Part shown: piece after piece, positions 48,263-57,975 of the stretch
Position numbering within the stretch: position 1 is the first letter of the stretch
Layout: each line of letters opens with the position of its first letter
From: Metarhizobium sp964253915
GTDB lineage: Bacteria > Pseudomonadota > Alphaproteobacteria > Rhizobiales > Rhizobiaceae
NCBI RefSeq assembly: GCF_964253915.1
Contig: NZ_CAXUSG020000004.1
Span: 62,001-126,000 of the forward strand
DNA: 64,000 bases
Direction of reading: 5' to 3'
Translations under genes and position numbers: made by a program
The notes under the pieces: model-generated
Seen by the model: the letters and a program-made list of their open reading frames with translations, nothing else
Database searches by the model: none
What the model was told of the DNA's origin: nothing

Positions 48263-50218
48263 ATGCCTGCGGAGATCTATGTTGCGCCGTTCCTGGCTTT
48301 GCCGCGCTTTATAAAGCGCCTGCTCGCCGTTTCCGTCGATGCCAGCCTGTGCGTGATCACGGTGTGGCTGGCCTATTGCTTCCGGCTGGACGGCTGGGTG
48401 GCGCTGAGTGGCATCCAGTGGCTGCCGGTCGCCGTGTCGCTGATGCTGGCGTTGCCGATCTTCGTAGTCATGGGGCTGTATCGGGCGATCTTCCGCTATG
48501 CCGGCTGGTCGGCCTTCATGACCGTCATCAAGGCGGTCGCCATCTACGGGCTGATCTTCATCACCCTGTTCACGGCGATCAGCGTTCCCGGCGTGCCGCG
48601 CACCGTCGGCCTGTTGCAGCCGCTCCTGCTTTTGATCGCCATCGGCCTGTCGCGCATGTTCACCCGCTATTGGCTGGGCGACGCCTATCATCGGCTGCTG
48701 CGTCGCAATTCCATGTCGAAGGTGCTGATCTACGGGGCTGGCAATGCCGGCCGCCAGCTGGCAGGCGCTCTTGCCAACAGCCTGGAGTTGAAGGTTGTCG
48801 GTTACCTCGACGACGACCGCAAGCTGCAGGGCTCGATCATGGGCGGGCTGCCGATCTACAATCCCGACGATTTGCCCAGCCTGGTGCCCGCCTTCGATAT
48901 CGGCGACATCCTGCTCGCCGTTCCCTCGGCCAACCGCAACCGGCGCAACGATATTCTCGACAATATCCGCAAGGCCAAGGTCAACGTCCGTACCCTGCCG
49001 GACCTGACGGCGCTGGCGCAGGGCCTCGTGACGGTCTCGAACCTGCGCGAGCTCGATATCGAGGACCTGCTGGGCCGCGATACGGTGGAGCCCCGCCGGG
49101 ATCTCCTGGAGAAGAATATCCACGGCAAGACGGTTCTCGTTACCGGCGCAGGCGGGTCCATCGGCAGCGAGTTGTGCCGACAGATCATGAAGATCGGCCC
49201 GGCGACCCTGCTTCTGGTGGAGCAGAGCGAATTCGCGCTCTACGAGATCCAGGCGGAACTGACGAAGATCTGCGACGGCCGCGATATCCGCATCGTTCCC
49301 GTCCTCGCCTCGGTGCGCGACGGGGTGCGTTTCCGGCAGATTCTCGAGGCCTGGCGCCCCGAAACCATCTATCATACCGCCGCCTACAAGCATGTGCCGC
49401 TGGTGGAATACAATCCGGCCGAAGGCATCCGCAACAACGTCATGGGCACGGTCACCGCAGCGCTTGCAGCGCGCGAGGCCGGCGTTTCCGATTTCGTGCT
49501 GATCAGCACTGACAAGGCCGTGCGCCCGACCAACATCATGGGCGCCAGCAAGCGGCTGGCCGAGATGGCGCTGCAGGCGCTTGCCGCCGAACGGGTCGAA
49601 AGCGGCAAGGCGACGACGTTCACCATCGTCCGTTTCGGCAACGTGCTGGGTTCGTCGGGATCGGTGGTGCCGCTTTTCCGCCAGCAGGTGCGCGAAGGTG
49701 GGCCGGTGACGCTGACGCATCCGGATATCACCCGCTATTTCATGACCATTCCGGAGGCTTCCCAGCTGGTGATCCAGGCTGGCGCCATGTCCGAAGGCGG
49801 CGATCTCTTCATCCTCGATATGGGTGAGCCGGTAAAAATCCTCGATCTCGCCCACCGGATCATCGAACTGTCCGGCTTCACCGTACGCGATGACGACAAT
49901 CCGCAAGGCGATATCGAACTGGCGATCACCGGGTTGCGGCCGGGCGAAAAACTCTATGAAGAACTGTTGATCGGCGACAATCCGATGGGGACGCAGCATC
50001 CCCGTATCATGAAGGCGCGAGAGGATTTCCTGCCCTGGAGCGAGTTCCAGCGACGGCTTTCGATGCTGGAGTCCATCCTCGACCAGAACGATATCCTGGC
50101 GGCCCGTTCGTTCCTCGAAACCCTGGTGTCCGGTTATGTGCCGAACGGCGAGGTGGTGGATCTCGTTTATGTCGAGAACAGCACCCATGTCCCCGCCGGG
50201 CAGGGACACGCCGCCTGA
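48263..50218 (+). CDS. nucleoside-diphosphate-sugar 4,6-dehydratase (WbpM/PglF/CapD type)
   Basis: A 651-residue membrane-anchored dehydratase. Four N-terminal helices (to about residue 130) are followed by a CoA-binding-like Rossmann domain (VLIYGAGNAGRQLA) and the catalytic SDR domain from about 290 (VLVTGAGGSIGSELCRQI). Active-site parts are TAAYKHVPLVE and STDKAVRPTNIMGASKR, with Met in place of the usual Tyr as is normal for this group. It makes UDP-4-keto-6-deoxy-N-acetyl sugars for surface glycans. The 221-bp gap upstream shows no clear gene. Confidence 0.9.
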   Translation: MPAEIYVAPFLALPRFIKRLLAVSVDASLCVITVWLAYCFRLDGWVALSGIQWLPVAVSLMLALPIFVVMGLYRAIFRYAGWSAFMTVIKAVAIYGLIFITLFTAISVPGVPRTVGLLQPLLLLIAIGLSRMFTRYWLGDAYHRLLRRNSMSKVLIYGAGNAGRQLAGALANSLELKVVGYLDDDRKLQGSIMGGLPIYNPDDLPSLVPAFDIGDILLAVPSANRNRRNDILDNIRKAKVNVRTLPDLTALAQGLVTVSNLRELDIEDLLGRDTVEPRRDLLEKNIHGKTVLVTGAGGSIGSELCRQIMKIGPATLLLVEQSEFALYEIQAELTKICDGRDIRIVPVLASVRDGVRFRQILEAWRPETIYHTAAYKHVPLVEYNPAEGIRNNVMGTVTAALAAREAGVSDFVLISTDKAVRPTNIMGASKRLAEMALQALAAERVESGKATTFTIVRFGNVLGSSGSVVPLFRQQVREGGPVTLTHPDITRYFMTIPEASQLVIQAGAMSEGGDLFILDMGEPVKILDLAHRIIELSGFTVRDDDNPQGDIELAITGLRPGEKLYEELLIGDNPMGTQHPRIMKAREDFLPWSEFQRRLSMLESILDQNDILAARSFLETLVSGYVPNGEVVDLVYVENSTHVPAGQGHAA

Positions 50219-50266
50219 AGCCGCAAGCGATGACGGTCGCCATGCCCTGCCGGCCTCGGGATGTTT

Positions 50267-51661
50267 CTAAACCGTCTGCTGAAGCGGCAGAACGCTTTCC
50301 TGGGGCAGGCTTGAGCGGTCCGGGCTCATCCCCTGTGCCCCCAGCTGCTTCCTGAGCAGGTCGGCGGCAATCAGGCTGGAGATGGCGACGGCGCCGACGA
50401 GCAGGAAGAACATCTCGCCGATCGCCAACCGGTTGTTGGAATTGCTGAGCAGCGTCACGCAGAAGAAGATGATCGTCGCGTAGTAGCAGTGCAAGGCCGG
50501 CAGGGAAATCAGCGATAGCTTTTGCGCGTTGCGCACAGCCGAAAGGAAGCCTGCCAGCAGCACGAAGAAGACGGTAAGGCCGAAGATGCCGTGGCGGATG
50601 GCGATTTCCATGTAGCCGTTGTGGATCAGCGTATAACCGACCTTTGAATAACGCGTCAGTTTCCAGCTGTCGAGCCAGTGGTTGCCCTGTCCGAACAGCG
50701 GCGCGGCGCTGAACACTTCCCACGCGTTCGACCAGAGCTGCAGACGCTCGTTCATCGAGAGCGGCGTCTGGTCGGACGCGATGGTATCGTTCATCATCTT
50801 CGAAATGTCGCCGCCGGCGGCGTATTCGTTCCAGCCGGCGCCGATGGCCGACAGGGTCGGCCCTGTCGTCGCGATCAGGTTTTGCCAGAACAGGGCGATC
50901 CCGCCGATCAGCACGGCAAGGATCGCCAGCGACAGACATCGCGCCGAAAAGGCGCGCATGTAACTCTGCGCCAGCAGGAAGATCACCGGAAAGGTGACGG
51001 CCGTCGCCAGCCAGACACCCTTCGATTTCGAACCGTAGATGTTGAGCAGCGCCAGGGTGATGATCACCGGTGCCGCAGCCATCGCGAATTTTGCGATGGC
51101 TCCCGAGCGCATCTCACCGCGGGTATAATGCATCAGCCAGAAGAAGGCGCAGATCATGATCAGGCCGCAGGCGACGGCGCCGTGGATACGGTTCTTCTGG
51201 ATCAGCGGCGTGATCGCTTCTCCAGCGAGAATGGGAAGATACTGGGTGGTGGCCAGCAGGAAGACGAGGACGATGGCAAAATAGATGGCAACGATCTTTT
51301 CCACATGCGGCCGGAAGATAAACAGCGTGATGCCAAGCAGGGGGAAGAAGATCGGGAAGATGTAAAGCCACTCGGAGGCACCTTTCTGGTGCACCGGTCC
51401 ATCGAAATAGAGGATGAGGAAGCGGGCCGTGGCATAGAGGCCCCAGGCGATGCACAGCCATCCCGCCCAGTGCAGGCGGACGAAAGACCGGTATTTCCAG
51501 AAATAGAAGAGCCCGGCGGCGACGAGAATCATCGTCACATACCGATAGGCGTCCGATTCGATCATCGTCGGCGTCAGCAGGACGAGCCAGAGGAACGAGC
51601 CGATGATGGCGACGAAAAATCCCGGTCGCGGCGCCTCGCCAACACGCATCAGGTCCGGCAC
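50267..51661 (-). CDS. O-antigen ligase/polymerase-like membrane protein
   Basis: A roughly 464-residue polytopic membrane protein of the Wzy/WaaL type, with about ten helices and a large loop before the C-terminal helices. The loop contains the motif-like SNAWEVFSAAPLFGQGNHWLDSWK and YTLIHNGYMEIAIRHGIFGL, typical of the Wzy_C/O-antigen ligase domain. The GTG at 51661 has GGGAGA upstream; ATG 51649 and TTG 51688 are alternatives. It is transcribed opposite to the other polysaccharide genes. Confidence 0.82.
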   Translation of the reverse strand: MPDLMRVGEAPRPGFFVAIIGSFLWLVLLTPTMIESDAYRYVTMILVAAGLFYFWKYRSFVRLHWAGWLCIAWGLYATARFLILYFDGPVHQKGASEWLYIFPIFFPLLGITLFIFRPHVEKIVAIYFAIVLVFLLATTQYLPILAGEAITPLIQKNRIHGAVACGLIMICAFFWLMHYTRGEMRSGAIAKFAMAAAPVIITLALLNIYGSKSKGVWLATAVTFPVIFLLAQSYMRAFSARCLSLAILAVLIGGIALFWQNLIATTGPTLSAIGAGWNEYAAGGDISKMMNDTIASDQTPLSMNERLQLWSNAWEVFSAAPLFGQGNHWLDSWKLTRYSKVGYTLIHNGYMEIAIRHGIFGLTVFFVLLAGFLSAVRNAQKLSLISLPALHCYYATIIFFCVTLLSNSNNRLAIGEMFFLLVGAVAISSLIAADLLRKQLGAQGMSPDRSSLPQESVLPLQQTV

Positions 51662-52015
51662 AACGCGTCTCCCTGGCCAGGAAGGCAAGCAGGATCCAGT
51701 AAAAAAAGGCGCAGATACTTCAATGCCGAATCATCCAGCGAATATTTGTCCAAGGCGATCATGTCTTGTCGCACCGCGAAACGGCGCTTGTCCCACCACC
51801 GTTCGATCCCAAATCATCAGAAATTGGTTTCGACAGGTCAATACGTGCAGAAGAGCACGATCAAACGGCTATCACAGGCTTTTGACAGGGTAAACACCGT
51901 AAGGGTTAACAAAGAATTAGCTTCCACCCGGTAGAGCTTCCAACAGAGCGGCCGGGCGACGATTCGAGAGGTTTCGGCCCATGGTGCCGCAGGTTCGAGG
52001 CTGCGGAGCAAGACC
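51662..52015. other. divergent control region without a supported gene
   Basis: About 354 bp between the leftward ligase-like gene and the rightward polymerase-like gene, visibly AT-richer than its surroundings. I see only short unsupported frames and a promoter-like pair facing right at 51882-51910. Confidence 0.5.
51882..51910 (+). promoter_or_regulatory. putative promoter
   Basis: TTGACA at 51882, 17 bases, then GTTAAC at 51905, facing the polymerase-like gene at 52016. Confidence 0.4.
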
Positions 52016-53329
52016 GTGCGAATTGCGACGACGGAAACGCTGAAGGACAGGTTCATCATCGCCGCCGTCCTGCTGTCGGTGGTCTACAATGCCGTGCTTG
52101 CCATCATCAATGCCCATGTGATGCGCCTGGGGTTTGCGCATGTCGCGATGAGCGAAGTGCTGATCCTTGCGTTGGCGCTGTTCTACCTTCTGCGCCACGG
52201 CCTGCGGCAGGAGGATTTTTCGCTTCTCTGTTTCCTGATGTTCACGCTGCTTCTGGCGCTTTACGTCTCGGCGCTCAACGGCAAGGTCTATATCGATTAT
52301 TTCCGCAACATCCTGATCATCTTCTGCTTTGCGGCGCTCGGCACCCGCGCCAACGACAAGACCGTCAGGACGGCCTTTCATCTGGCTTGCCTGGCGGTCA
52401 TGCTGGTGCTGGTCTGCGAGATCGTGTCGCTGCAGCTTTACGCCGGCATCTTCAGGCCCGGCTCCTATTTCGAAGCCACCCGCGGGCTGAAGCAGCCGGA
52501 CTATGACGGTTCCGGCCTGTTCGGCAATGCGCTCGGTTTCAAGGGGCGCCTGACCTTCGGCCTCATCGGTCACCGCGCCTCCTCGCTTTTCCTCGAGCAG
52601 GTGTCGCTGTCGAACTTCGCCGGCGTGATGATGATGTATTGCCTGTTTTTTTGGCCGGAGCTGAAGCGCCGGATACGGCTTCTGCTGCTCTTGAGCATCG
52701 TGCTCATTCTCCTGACCACCGCGTCGCGGACGATGCTGATCTTTTCCGCCGTCTGCCTCTGCGGATATTTCGTCTTTCCTTATATACCAAAGATCCTCAA
52801 CCTGCTGGTCATGCCGCTGATCCTCCTGGCCGCGCTCGTGATCTTCATGCTGAAGCCGGAGGCGACGGGTGACAATTTCATCGGCCGCGTGGTGCTGACC
52901 ATGCGGCATATGTCCGGTATCGACCTGCCGGCGATCCTCGGCCTGTCCATCGGCGAAGCGGCCGGTTTCGTCGACAGCGGTTACGTCTACATCGTTTATG
53001 CCGGAACCATTTTCAGCCTGGTCGCCTTCTGGCTGTTCGTGACCTTGTATCCTTCCGGCGAAACGCCGCGGCAGCGGCGGCTGGCGCATGCGCTGCCGGT
53101 CTTTCTCTTCCTCAACCTTATGATCGGCGCGACGCCGATCTTCACCGCCAAGATCGCCGGCTTGCTGTGGCTGCTGGTGGGGCATGCGAAATTCAACGAT
53201 CGTCCCGGCCGGCAGCCCGCCCGGACGCGCCCTTCGATGCGATCTGTGGACGGTCGCCGGCGGATGGGCGCGGGGCAGGCAACGCCCGGTTCGGTTCTGG
53301 CGCGCAACACCGGGCAGGAGGTCTTTTGA
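52016..53329 (+). CDS. polysaccharide polymerase-like membrane protein
   Basis: A 437-residue polytopic membrane protein with about ten helices. The central loop has FRPGSYFEATRGLKQPDYDGS and the segment FGLIGHRASSLFLEQVSLSNF, followed by LLTTASRTMLIFSAVCL; this looks like a Wzy-type exopolysaccharide polymerase. The C-terminal tail of about 45 residues is basic, hydrophilic and low in complexity. The start is GTG 52016 with GGAG nearby. Its TGA overlaps the ATG of the GH5 gene. Confidence 0.72.
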   Translation: MRIATTETLKDRFIIAAVLLSVVYNAVLAIINAHVMRLGFAHVAMSEVLILALALFYLLRHGLRQEDFSLLCFLMFTLLLALYVSALNGKVYIDYFRNILIIFCFAALGTRANDKTVRTAFHLACLAVMLVLVCEIVSLQLYAGIFRPGSYFEATRGLKQPDYDGSGLFGNALGFKGRLTFGLIGHRASSLFLEQVSLSNFAGVMMMYCLFFWPELKRRIRLLLLLSIVLILLTTASRTMLIFSAVCLCGYFVFPYIPKILNLLVMPLILLAALVIFMLKPEATGDNFIGRVVLTMRHMSGIDLPAILGLSIGEAAGFVDSGYVYIVYAGTIFSLVAFWLFVTLYPSGETPRQRRLAHALPVFLFLNLMIGATPIFTAKIAGLLWLLVGHAKFNDRPGRQPARTRPSMRSVDGRRRMGAGQATPGSVLARNTGQEVF

Positions 53330-54369
53330 TGCACAACACCCTTCGAACGGCGCTGGCTGCCCTTCTTCTCGCTATGACCGGCTCGCCAGCGGCCGAGGCG
53401 GCGCCGCTGTGTTTCCGGGGCGTCAACCTTGCCGGCGCCGAATACGGGGAAGGAATCGGCACCTACGGCAAGGATTACATCTATCCTTCCGAAAAGACGG
53501 TTGCCTATTTCGCCGCAAAAGGCATGGACACGATCCGTCTGCCGTTCAAATGGGAAAGATTGCAGCCGCAGCTGGGCGCCCGGCTCAACGGCGCTGAATT
53601 GCAGCGTCTCAAGGATGCGGTCACCCTGATCCGCAAACACGGCATGCGCATCGTTCTCGATCCGCACAATTACGCCTATTACGGCGGCAAGCAGATCGGC
53701 AGCCGCGACGTGCCGTCTTTTGCCTTCGCCGAATTCTGGGCGCGCCTGTCCGTCGAGTTTGCCGGCGAAAAGGATGTGGTGTTCGGTCTGATGAACGAGC
53801 CGCACGACATTGCTGCTTCCGATTGGCTGGTTGCCGCCAACGCGGCGATCCGGGCGATCCGCACGGTGGGTGCGAACAATCTTGTCCTGGTGCCGGGCAC
53901 GGCGTGGACGGGGGCGCACAGCTGGGCGGCGGACCGGCCGGGCGGCTCGAACGCGACGGTGATGCTCGGCATCGAGGATCCGGCCGACAATCATGCCTAC
54001 GAGTTTCATCAGTATCTCGACAGCGATTATTCGGGCACCCATACCGCCTGCGACAAGGCCGAGAATGCGGCCGCAGCCCTACTGCAGGTGACGGACTGGC
54101 TGAAGACCAACCGTAAGCGCGGCTTCCTTGGCGAATTCGGGGCGGCTGCCAATCCGCAGTGCCTCAAGGGCCTGGAAAATATGCTCGACGTCGTCTCGGC
54201 CAACGGCGACGTCTGGCTCGGCTGGACCTATTGGGCGGCCGGTGACTGGTGGCCGGCCGACGAACCGATGAACGTGCAGCCAACGGCGGACGGCGATCGC
54301 AGACAGCTGCAGGTCCTGACGAAAGCCATCCACGCTTCGGGTGGCGATGCCGCCTGCACGGGCGGCTGA
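53329..54369 (+). CDS. GH5-family endoglucanase, secreted
   Basis: A 346-residue glycoside hydrolase family 5 enzyme. A signal peptide (MHNTLRTALAALLLAMTGS, cut after AEA) precedes CFRGVNLAGAEYGEG. The acid/base glutamate is in FGLMNEPHD and the nucleophile glutamate in GFLGEFGAAANPQ. The strand IRLPFKWERLQP and the tail WTYWAAGDWWP complete the barrel. It should cut beta-1,4-linked glucan. Coupled to a polymerase-like gene, it may trim or release the exopolysaccharide rather than feed on plant cellulose. GGCAGGAGG lies before ATG 53329. Confidence 0.87.
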   Translation: MHNTLRTALAALLLAMTGSPAAEAAPLCFRGVNLAGAEYGEGIGTYGKDYIYPSEKTVAYFAAKGMDTIRLPFKWERLQPQLGARLNGAELQRLKDAVTLIRKHGMRIVLDPHNYAYYGGKQIGSRDVPSFAFAEFWARLSVEFAGEKDVVFGLMNEPHDIAASDWLVAANAAIRAIRTVGANNLVLVPGTAWTGAHSWAADRPGGSNATVMLGIEDPADNHAYEFHQYLDSDYSGTHTACDKAENAAAALLQVTDWLKTNRKRGFLGEFGAAANPQCLKGLENMLDVVSANGDVWLGWTYWAAGDWWPADEPMNVQPTADGDRRQLQVLTKAIHASGGDAACTGG

Positions 54370-54466
54370 GCGTTGGCGACGCTCGGAAAGACTACATTAA
54401 CCAAGAGATCATAGAATTTCGCCACTGGTCGCTGAATGCCACGGCCATCGAAGGCAGGCGTGTGTC

Positions 54467-56101
54467 ATGAGCTGGTTCAAAACCGACAAGGAGAGGGTGG
54501 TTCACGCCCGGCGTGATGCCGCCGCCGCAAAGGCAAACCCTGCCGTGTCCCGGGGGCCGGTGATCCGCGCTTCCGATTTCTCGCCCCGTCCAGCCAGCCT
54601 GCTCGATGCCGAATTTTTCCCGCAGGAGCCGGTGCAACTGCGCCGCCCGAACCAACGGCGCGAAGAGCCGGTACCGGAGGCGAAGCCGGTCGTGTTTCGT
54701 GAGCCGCCGGCGCAGTCCTTCGTCGAAGAACCGCTGGAGGACGACACACCGCTCCTCGATACCCGTTCCGTCGTGCGCGCCATCTGGCACAATGGCAAGC
54801 TGGTCATCGCGCTGGCCGTGCTCGGGGCGTTGCTGGGTGGTGCGGCAACGGTGATGTTGCCGCGCAAATATTCCGCCACCGCCAGCCTCTACTTCGACCC
54901 GCGGCAAATCCAGCTGAACGACAATCCGGCGACGCCGACTTCGTTCAGCCGCGATGCCTTTCTGGCCGTCATCGACAGCCAGACGCATATTCTCCTTTCC
55001 AAGCAGGTGCTGGAAAAGGCGGCCGTTTCCCTGCAACTGGACAGAAACCCGGCTTTCAGCGAGGGCATGGTGCCGCCGATGCCGACGGTGATCGCCAACC
55101 TGCAGAAGGCGGCGGCGATTTCGCGCGAGGACAATGCCTACGTCGTCAATCTCACCGTCGTCAGCAAGAGCGCGGTGCAATCCGCCGAAATCGCCAACCA
55201 GATCGTTTCCACCTTCCTGCGGGAGGAAGACACGGCTTCGGCCGGCATCTACCGCGATACGAGTTCGCTGCTCGACGGCCGGCTGGACGAACTCGGCCAG
55301 CGGCTGCAGGAGGCGGAAAAATCCGTCGAAACCTACAAGGCTGACAACGACATGGTCAGTGCCGACGGCAGCCTGATCGCCGACAAGCGGCTGGTGTCGC
55401 TCAATGAGTTGCTGGTGACCGCCCAGACCAAGACCATCGAGGCCAAGGCGAAGGCGGATGCCGTTTCGAAACTTCGCTTCGAGGACATGCTGGCCGGCTC
55501 GCTGCCGGACGACGTCACCTCGGCGGCGCTGGCCGACCTGCGGCGGCAATACGGTGCGACGGCTGCCAATGTCAAAAGCCTCGAAAGCCAGCTCGGAAGC
55601 CGGCATCCGCAACTGTTGGCGGCAAAGGCCTCGCTCGACGGGCTGAGCGGCGAAATCCGTCGCGAACTGCAGCGGTTCGTATCGTTGGCCAAGGCCGATC
55701 TGGAACAGGCGCAGAAGGCCGAGGCGGATGTCGCCAAGGAACTGGCGGTCCAGAAGGCGACGCAGAACAATTCCTCGATCCGCCAGGTGGAGCTCAAGGA
55801 ACTGGAGCGCCGCGCCGCCGCCGCCCGCGACATCTACGAGACGATGCTCAAGCGCACCCGCCAGACCAGCGAGGAGGAGAACCTGACACGGAGCAACATC
55901 CGGGTGATCTCTGCCGCCGAGCCGCCGTTGAAGGCGGATGGCCCAGGCAACACGACGTTGCTGGTTGCCGGTATCTTCGGCGGTTTCCTCTTTGGCGCAG
56001 GCCTTGCCGTCACCTATGCCGTCCTCCGCATGATGTCGGCGCATCCCGGCTTGCGCGGCTATCTTTCCGAGCCGCCACGAACCCGGCGGGATATCGCCTG
56101 A
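54467..56101 (+). CDS. Wzz/GNVR-type polysaccharide chain-length protein
   Basis: A 544-residue polysaccharide co-polymerase. It has a proline-rich cytosolic N terminus of about 105 residues, a first helix LVIALAVLGALLGGAATVML, a long periplasmic coiled-coil region (about 230-470, rich in A, E, K, Q and L) and a last helix TTLLVAGIFGGFLFGAGLAV. The GNVR-like region and RKYSATASLYFDPRQI are family marks. No tyrosine kinase domain follows, so a kinase would be encoded elsewhere. It controls chain length or export of the polysaccharide. Confidence 0.86.
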   Translation: MSWFKTDKERVVHARRDAAAAKANPAVSRGPVIRASDFSPRPASLLDAEFFPQEPVQLRRPNQRREEPVPEAKPVVFREPPAQSFVEEPLEDDTPLLDTRSVVRAIWHNGKLVIALAVLGALLGGAATVMLPRKYSATASLYFDPRQIQLNDNPATPTSFSRDAFLAVIDSQTHILLSKQVLEKAAVSLQLDRNPAFSEGMVPPMPTVIANLQKAAAISREDNAYVVNLTVVSKSAVQSAEIANQIVSTFLREEDTASAGIYRDTSSLLDGRLDELGQRLQEAEKSVETYKADNDMVSADGSLIADKRLVSLNELLVTAQTKTIEAKAKADAVSKLRFEDMLAGSLPDDVTSAALADLRRQYGATAANVKSLESQLGSRHPQLLAAKASLDGLSGEIRRELQRFVSLAKADLEQAQKAEADVAKELAVQKATQNNSSIRQVELKELERRAAAARDIYETMLKRTRQTSEEENLTRSNIRVISAAEPPLKADGPGNTTLLVAGIFGGFLFGAGLAVTYAVLRMMSAHPGLRGYLSEPPRTRRDIA

Positions 56102-56183
56102 CAATCTTCGCACCCGAACAGGTCGCTTGACATCCCGCCCCGATCGTTTTCAACAATCCCGACGGATTGGAAAGGGGTGGGCG

Positions 56184-56873
56184 ATGGCGGATGCGGCGGT
56201 AAAACTGGAGGAAAGCTGGAAACATGCCCTGGATGGCGAATTTGCCAGCCGGTACATGCAGGATCTGCGCGCCTTCCTGGTGGAGGAGAAGTCGCAGGGC
56301 AAGACGATCTTTCCGAAAGGCAGCGAGTATTTTCGCGCCATGGACCTGACCCCACTCGACGAGGTGCGGGTCGTCATTCTTGGCCAGGATCCCTATCACG
56401 GCGCCGGCCAGGCGCATGGATTGTGTTTCAGCGTTCGTCCCGGCGTGCGCATTCCGCCGTCACTCGTCAATATCTACAAGGAAATGGAGACCGATCTCGG
56501 CATTCCGCCGGCGCGCCACGGTTTCCTGGAAAGCTGGGCGCGCCAGGGCGTGCTTTTGCTCAACAGCGTCCTCACCGTTGAAGAGGGCAGGGCGGCGGCG
56601 CATCAGGGGCGCGGCTGGGAGCGCTTCACCGATGCCGTCATCCGCGCCGTCAACGAACAGCCGCATCCTGTCGTCTTCATGCTTTGGGGTTCCTACGCGC
56701 AGAAGAAGGCGGCGTTCGTCGATACCAAGCGCCATCTCGTCTTGAAATCCGTCCATCCATCGCCGCTTTCGGCCCATTCCGGCTTTTTCGGCAGCCGGCA
56801 TTTTTCCAAGGCCAATGCCTTCCTCGAAGCCCATGGCCGGAAGCCGATCGATTGGCGGCTTCCCGAGCTGTGA
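56184..56873 (+). CDS. ung: uracil-DNA glycosylase
   Basis: A 229-residue family 1 uracil-DNA glycosylase. The water-activating motif GQDPYHGAGQAHGLCFSV and the DNA-intercalation motif HPSPLSAHSGFFGSRHFS are intact, as is the uracil-binding LLLNSVLTVE. It removes uracil from DNA in base excision repair. Start ATG 56184 gives the normal family length; the frame is open to 56127. It is a housekeeping gene next to the polysaccharide cluster. Confidence 0.93.
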   Translation: MADAAVKLEESWKHALDGEFASRYMQDLRAFLVEEKSQGKTIFPKGSEYFRAMDLTPLDEVRVVILGQDPYHGAGQAHGLCFSVRPGVRIPPSLVNIYKEMETDLGIPPARHGFLESWARQGVLLLNSVLTVEEGRAAAHQGRGWERFTDAVIRAVNEQPHPVVFMLWGSYAQKKAAFVDTKRHLVLKSVHPSPLSAHSGFFGSRHFSKANAFLEAHGRKPIDWRLPEL

Positions 56874-56952
56874 TGCAGGCAAACCACGCTGTGGGAAAAA
56901 TGCGCTTTCGCTCTGCCATTGAGCATTTGCAAAGAGTGGGTCGATTGTATAT

Positions 56953-56983
56953 CTAAAACTTGACTTTTCGAAGATAGTTTTAG
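56953..56983. promoter_or_regulatory. inverted repeat upstream of AraC-type regulator
   Basis: CTAAAACT, 15 bases, AGTTTTAG: an exact 8-bp inverted repeat 40 bases before the regulator start, in an AT-rich stretch. A binding site for the regulator itself or an iron regulator is possible. Confidence 0.45.
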
Positions 56984-57022
56984 CAGACTGTCGCCGACCG
57001 CGGATGCACCTGGAGACGAGAC

Positions 57023-57907
57023 ATGACCTTTCTGCCGCAGATGCAGAACAGGATATCCGGATTTTCGGTAAAGAAGGGGCCGCGGCGTCTTTCCTGGAAC
57101 GGTATCGTTGCGGATCTCTGGGACGTGGAATGCGCGCCGGGCGCGGGCGGTTATTATGTCGGGCGCGATCCGCGCCTGTTCATCGCGCTCGAGGCCGAAG
57201 GCGATCGCTCCGCGAAATTCACCCTCTCTGAACGCTCCGATCATGTGCCCACGGCCTACCTGCCGCCGTGCATATCCTACATCCCCGCCGACATGGAACT
57301 GTGGGGTTATGCCGACAACATCCGTTTCGTCCGCCATCTCGACCTGCATATCAATGTGGAGACGCTGCAGCGCCGATTGATGGAAGATCTCGACCGGTCG
57401 AGCCTCGACGATCCGCGCCTGATGTTCAAGGATGAGCGCATCCTCAGCCTCGCCCGGCTGATCGCGGCCGAATGCGACAATCCCGATCCGCTGCATGAAC
57501 TTTACGGCGACGGGCTGGCGATGGCGATGATCATCGATCTGCTGAAGCTTGGCCGCAAGAAGGAGCGCAAGCGCACCCAGCTTGCCGCCTGGCAGCTGAA
57601 GCGGGCGGTGGATTTTATCGAGGCGCATTGCCTGCAGCGCATTCGCCTCGGCGAGTTGGCCGAACTGACCAACCTGTCGCAATCGCATTTCAGCCACGCT
57701 TTCAAGGCCTCGACCGGCATGCCGCCGCATCAGTGGCAGATGCAGGCGCGTATCGAGCGGGTGAAGACGCTGCTGCAGCGTCCGGACCTGTCCTTGACGG
57801 CGGTGGCGATGATGGCGGGTTTTTCCGACCAGGCGCATTTTACCCGTGTTTTCCGCAAGATGGTCGGCGTCACGCCGCTTGCGTTTCAGCGCCGGCTTGC
57901 CGACTGA
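57023..57907 (+). CDS. AraC-family transcriptional regulator of iron uptake
   Basis: A 294-residue AraC/XylS regulator. The DNA-binding domain occupies about residues 185-290: IRLGELAELTNLSQSHFSHAFKASTG and LSLTAVAMMAGFSDQAHFTRVFRKMVG, two helix-turn-helix units. The N-terminal part binds an effector, and the position before a TonB-dependent siderophore receptor suggests the ferric siderophore. GGAGACGAGAC precedes ATG 57023. Confidence 0.85.
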   Translation: MTFLPQMQNRISGFSVKKGPRRLSWNGIVADLWDVECAPGAGGYYVGRDPRLFIALEAEGDRSAKFTLSERSDHVPTAYLPPCISYIPADMELWGYADNIRFVRHLDLHINVETLQRRLMEDLDRSSLDDPRLMFKDERILSLARLIAAECDNPDPLHELYGDGLAMAMIIDLLKLGRKKERKRTQLAAWQLKRAVDFIEAHCLQRIRLGELAELTNLSQSHFSHAFKASTGMPPHQWQMQARIERVKTLLQRPDLSLTAVAMMAGFSDQAHFTRVFRKMVGVTPLAFQRRLAD

Positions 57908-57975
57908 GCCTTGCCGGCACAGAAACCAAAAACAAACAATTCGTCGCAGGATCGAACAATCGCAGCTGGTTAACA

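Noticed and set aside
48245..50209. Minus-strand frame of 654 codons opposite the 4,6-dehydratase
   Set aside because: Shadow of a strongly conserved gene, with no ribosome site or recognisable domain.
56953..56983. Irr iron-control element before the AraC gene
   Set aside because: The repeat does not fit the TTTAGAA/TTCTAAA pattern and spacing, so it is listed only as an unassigned inverted repeat.
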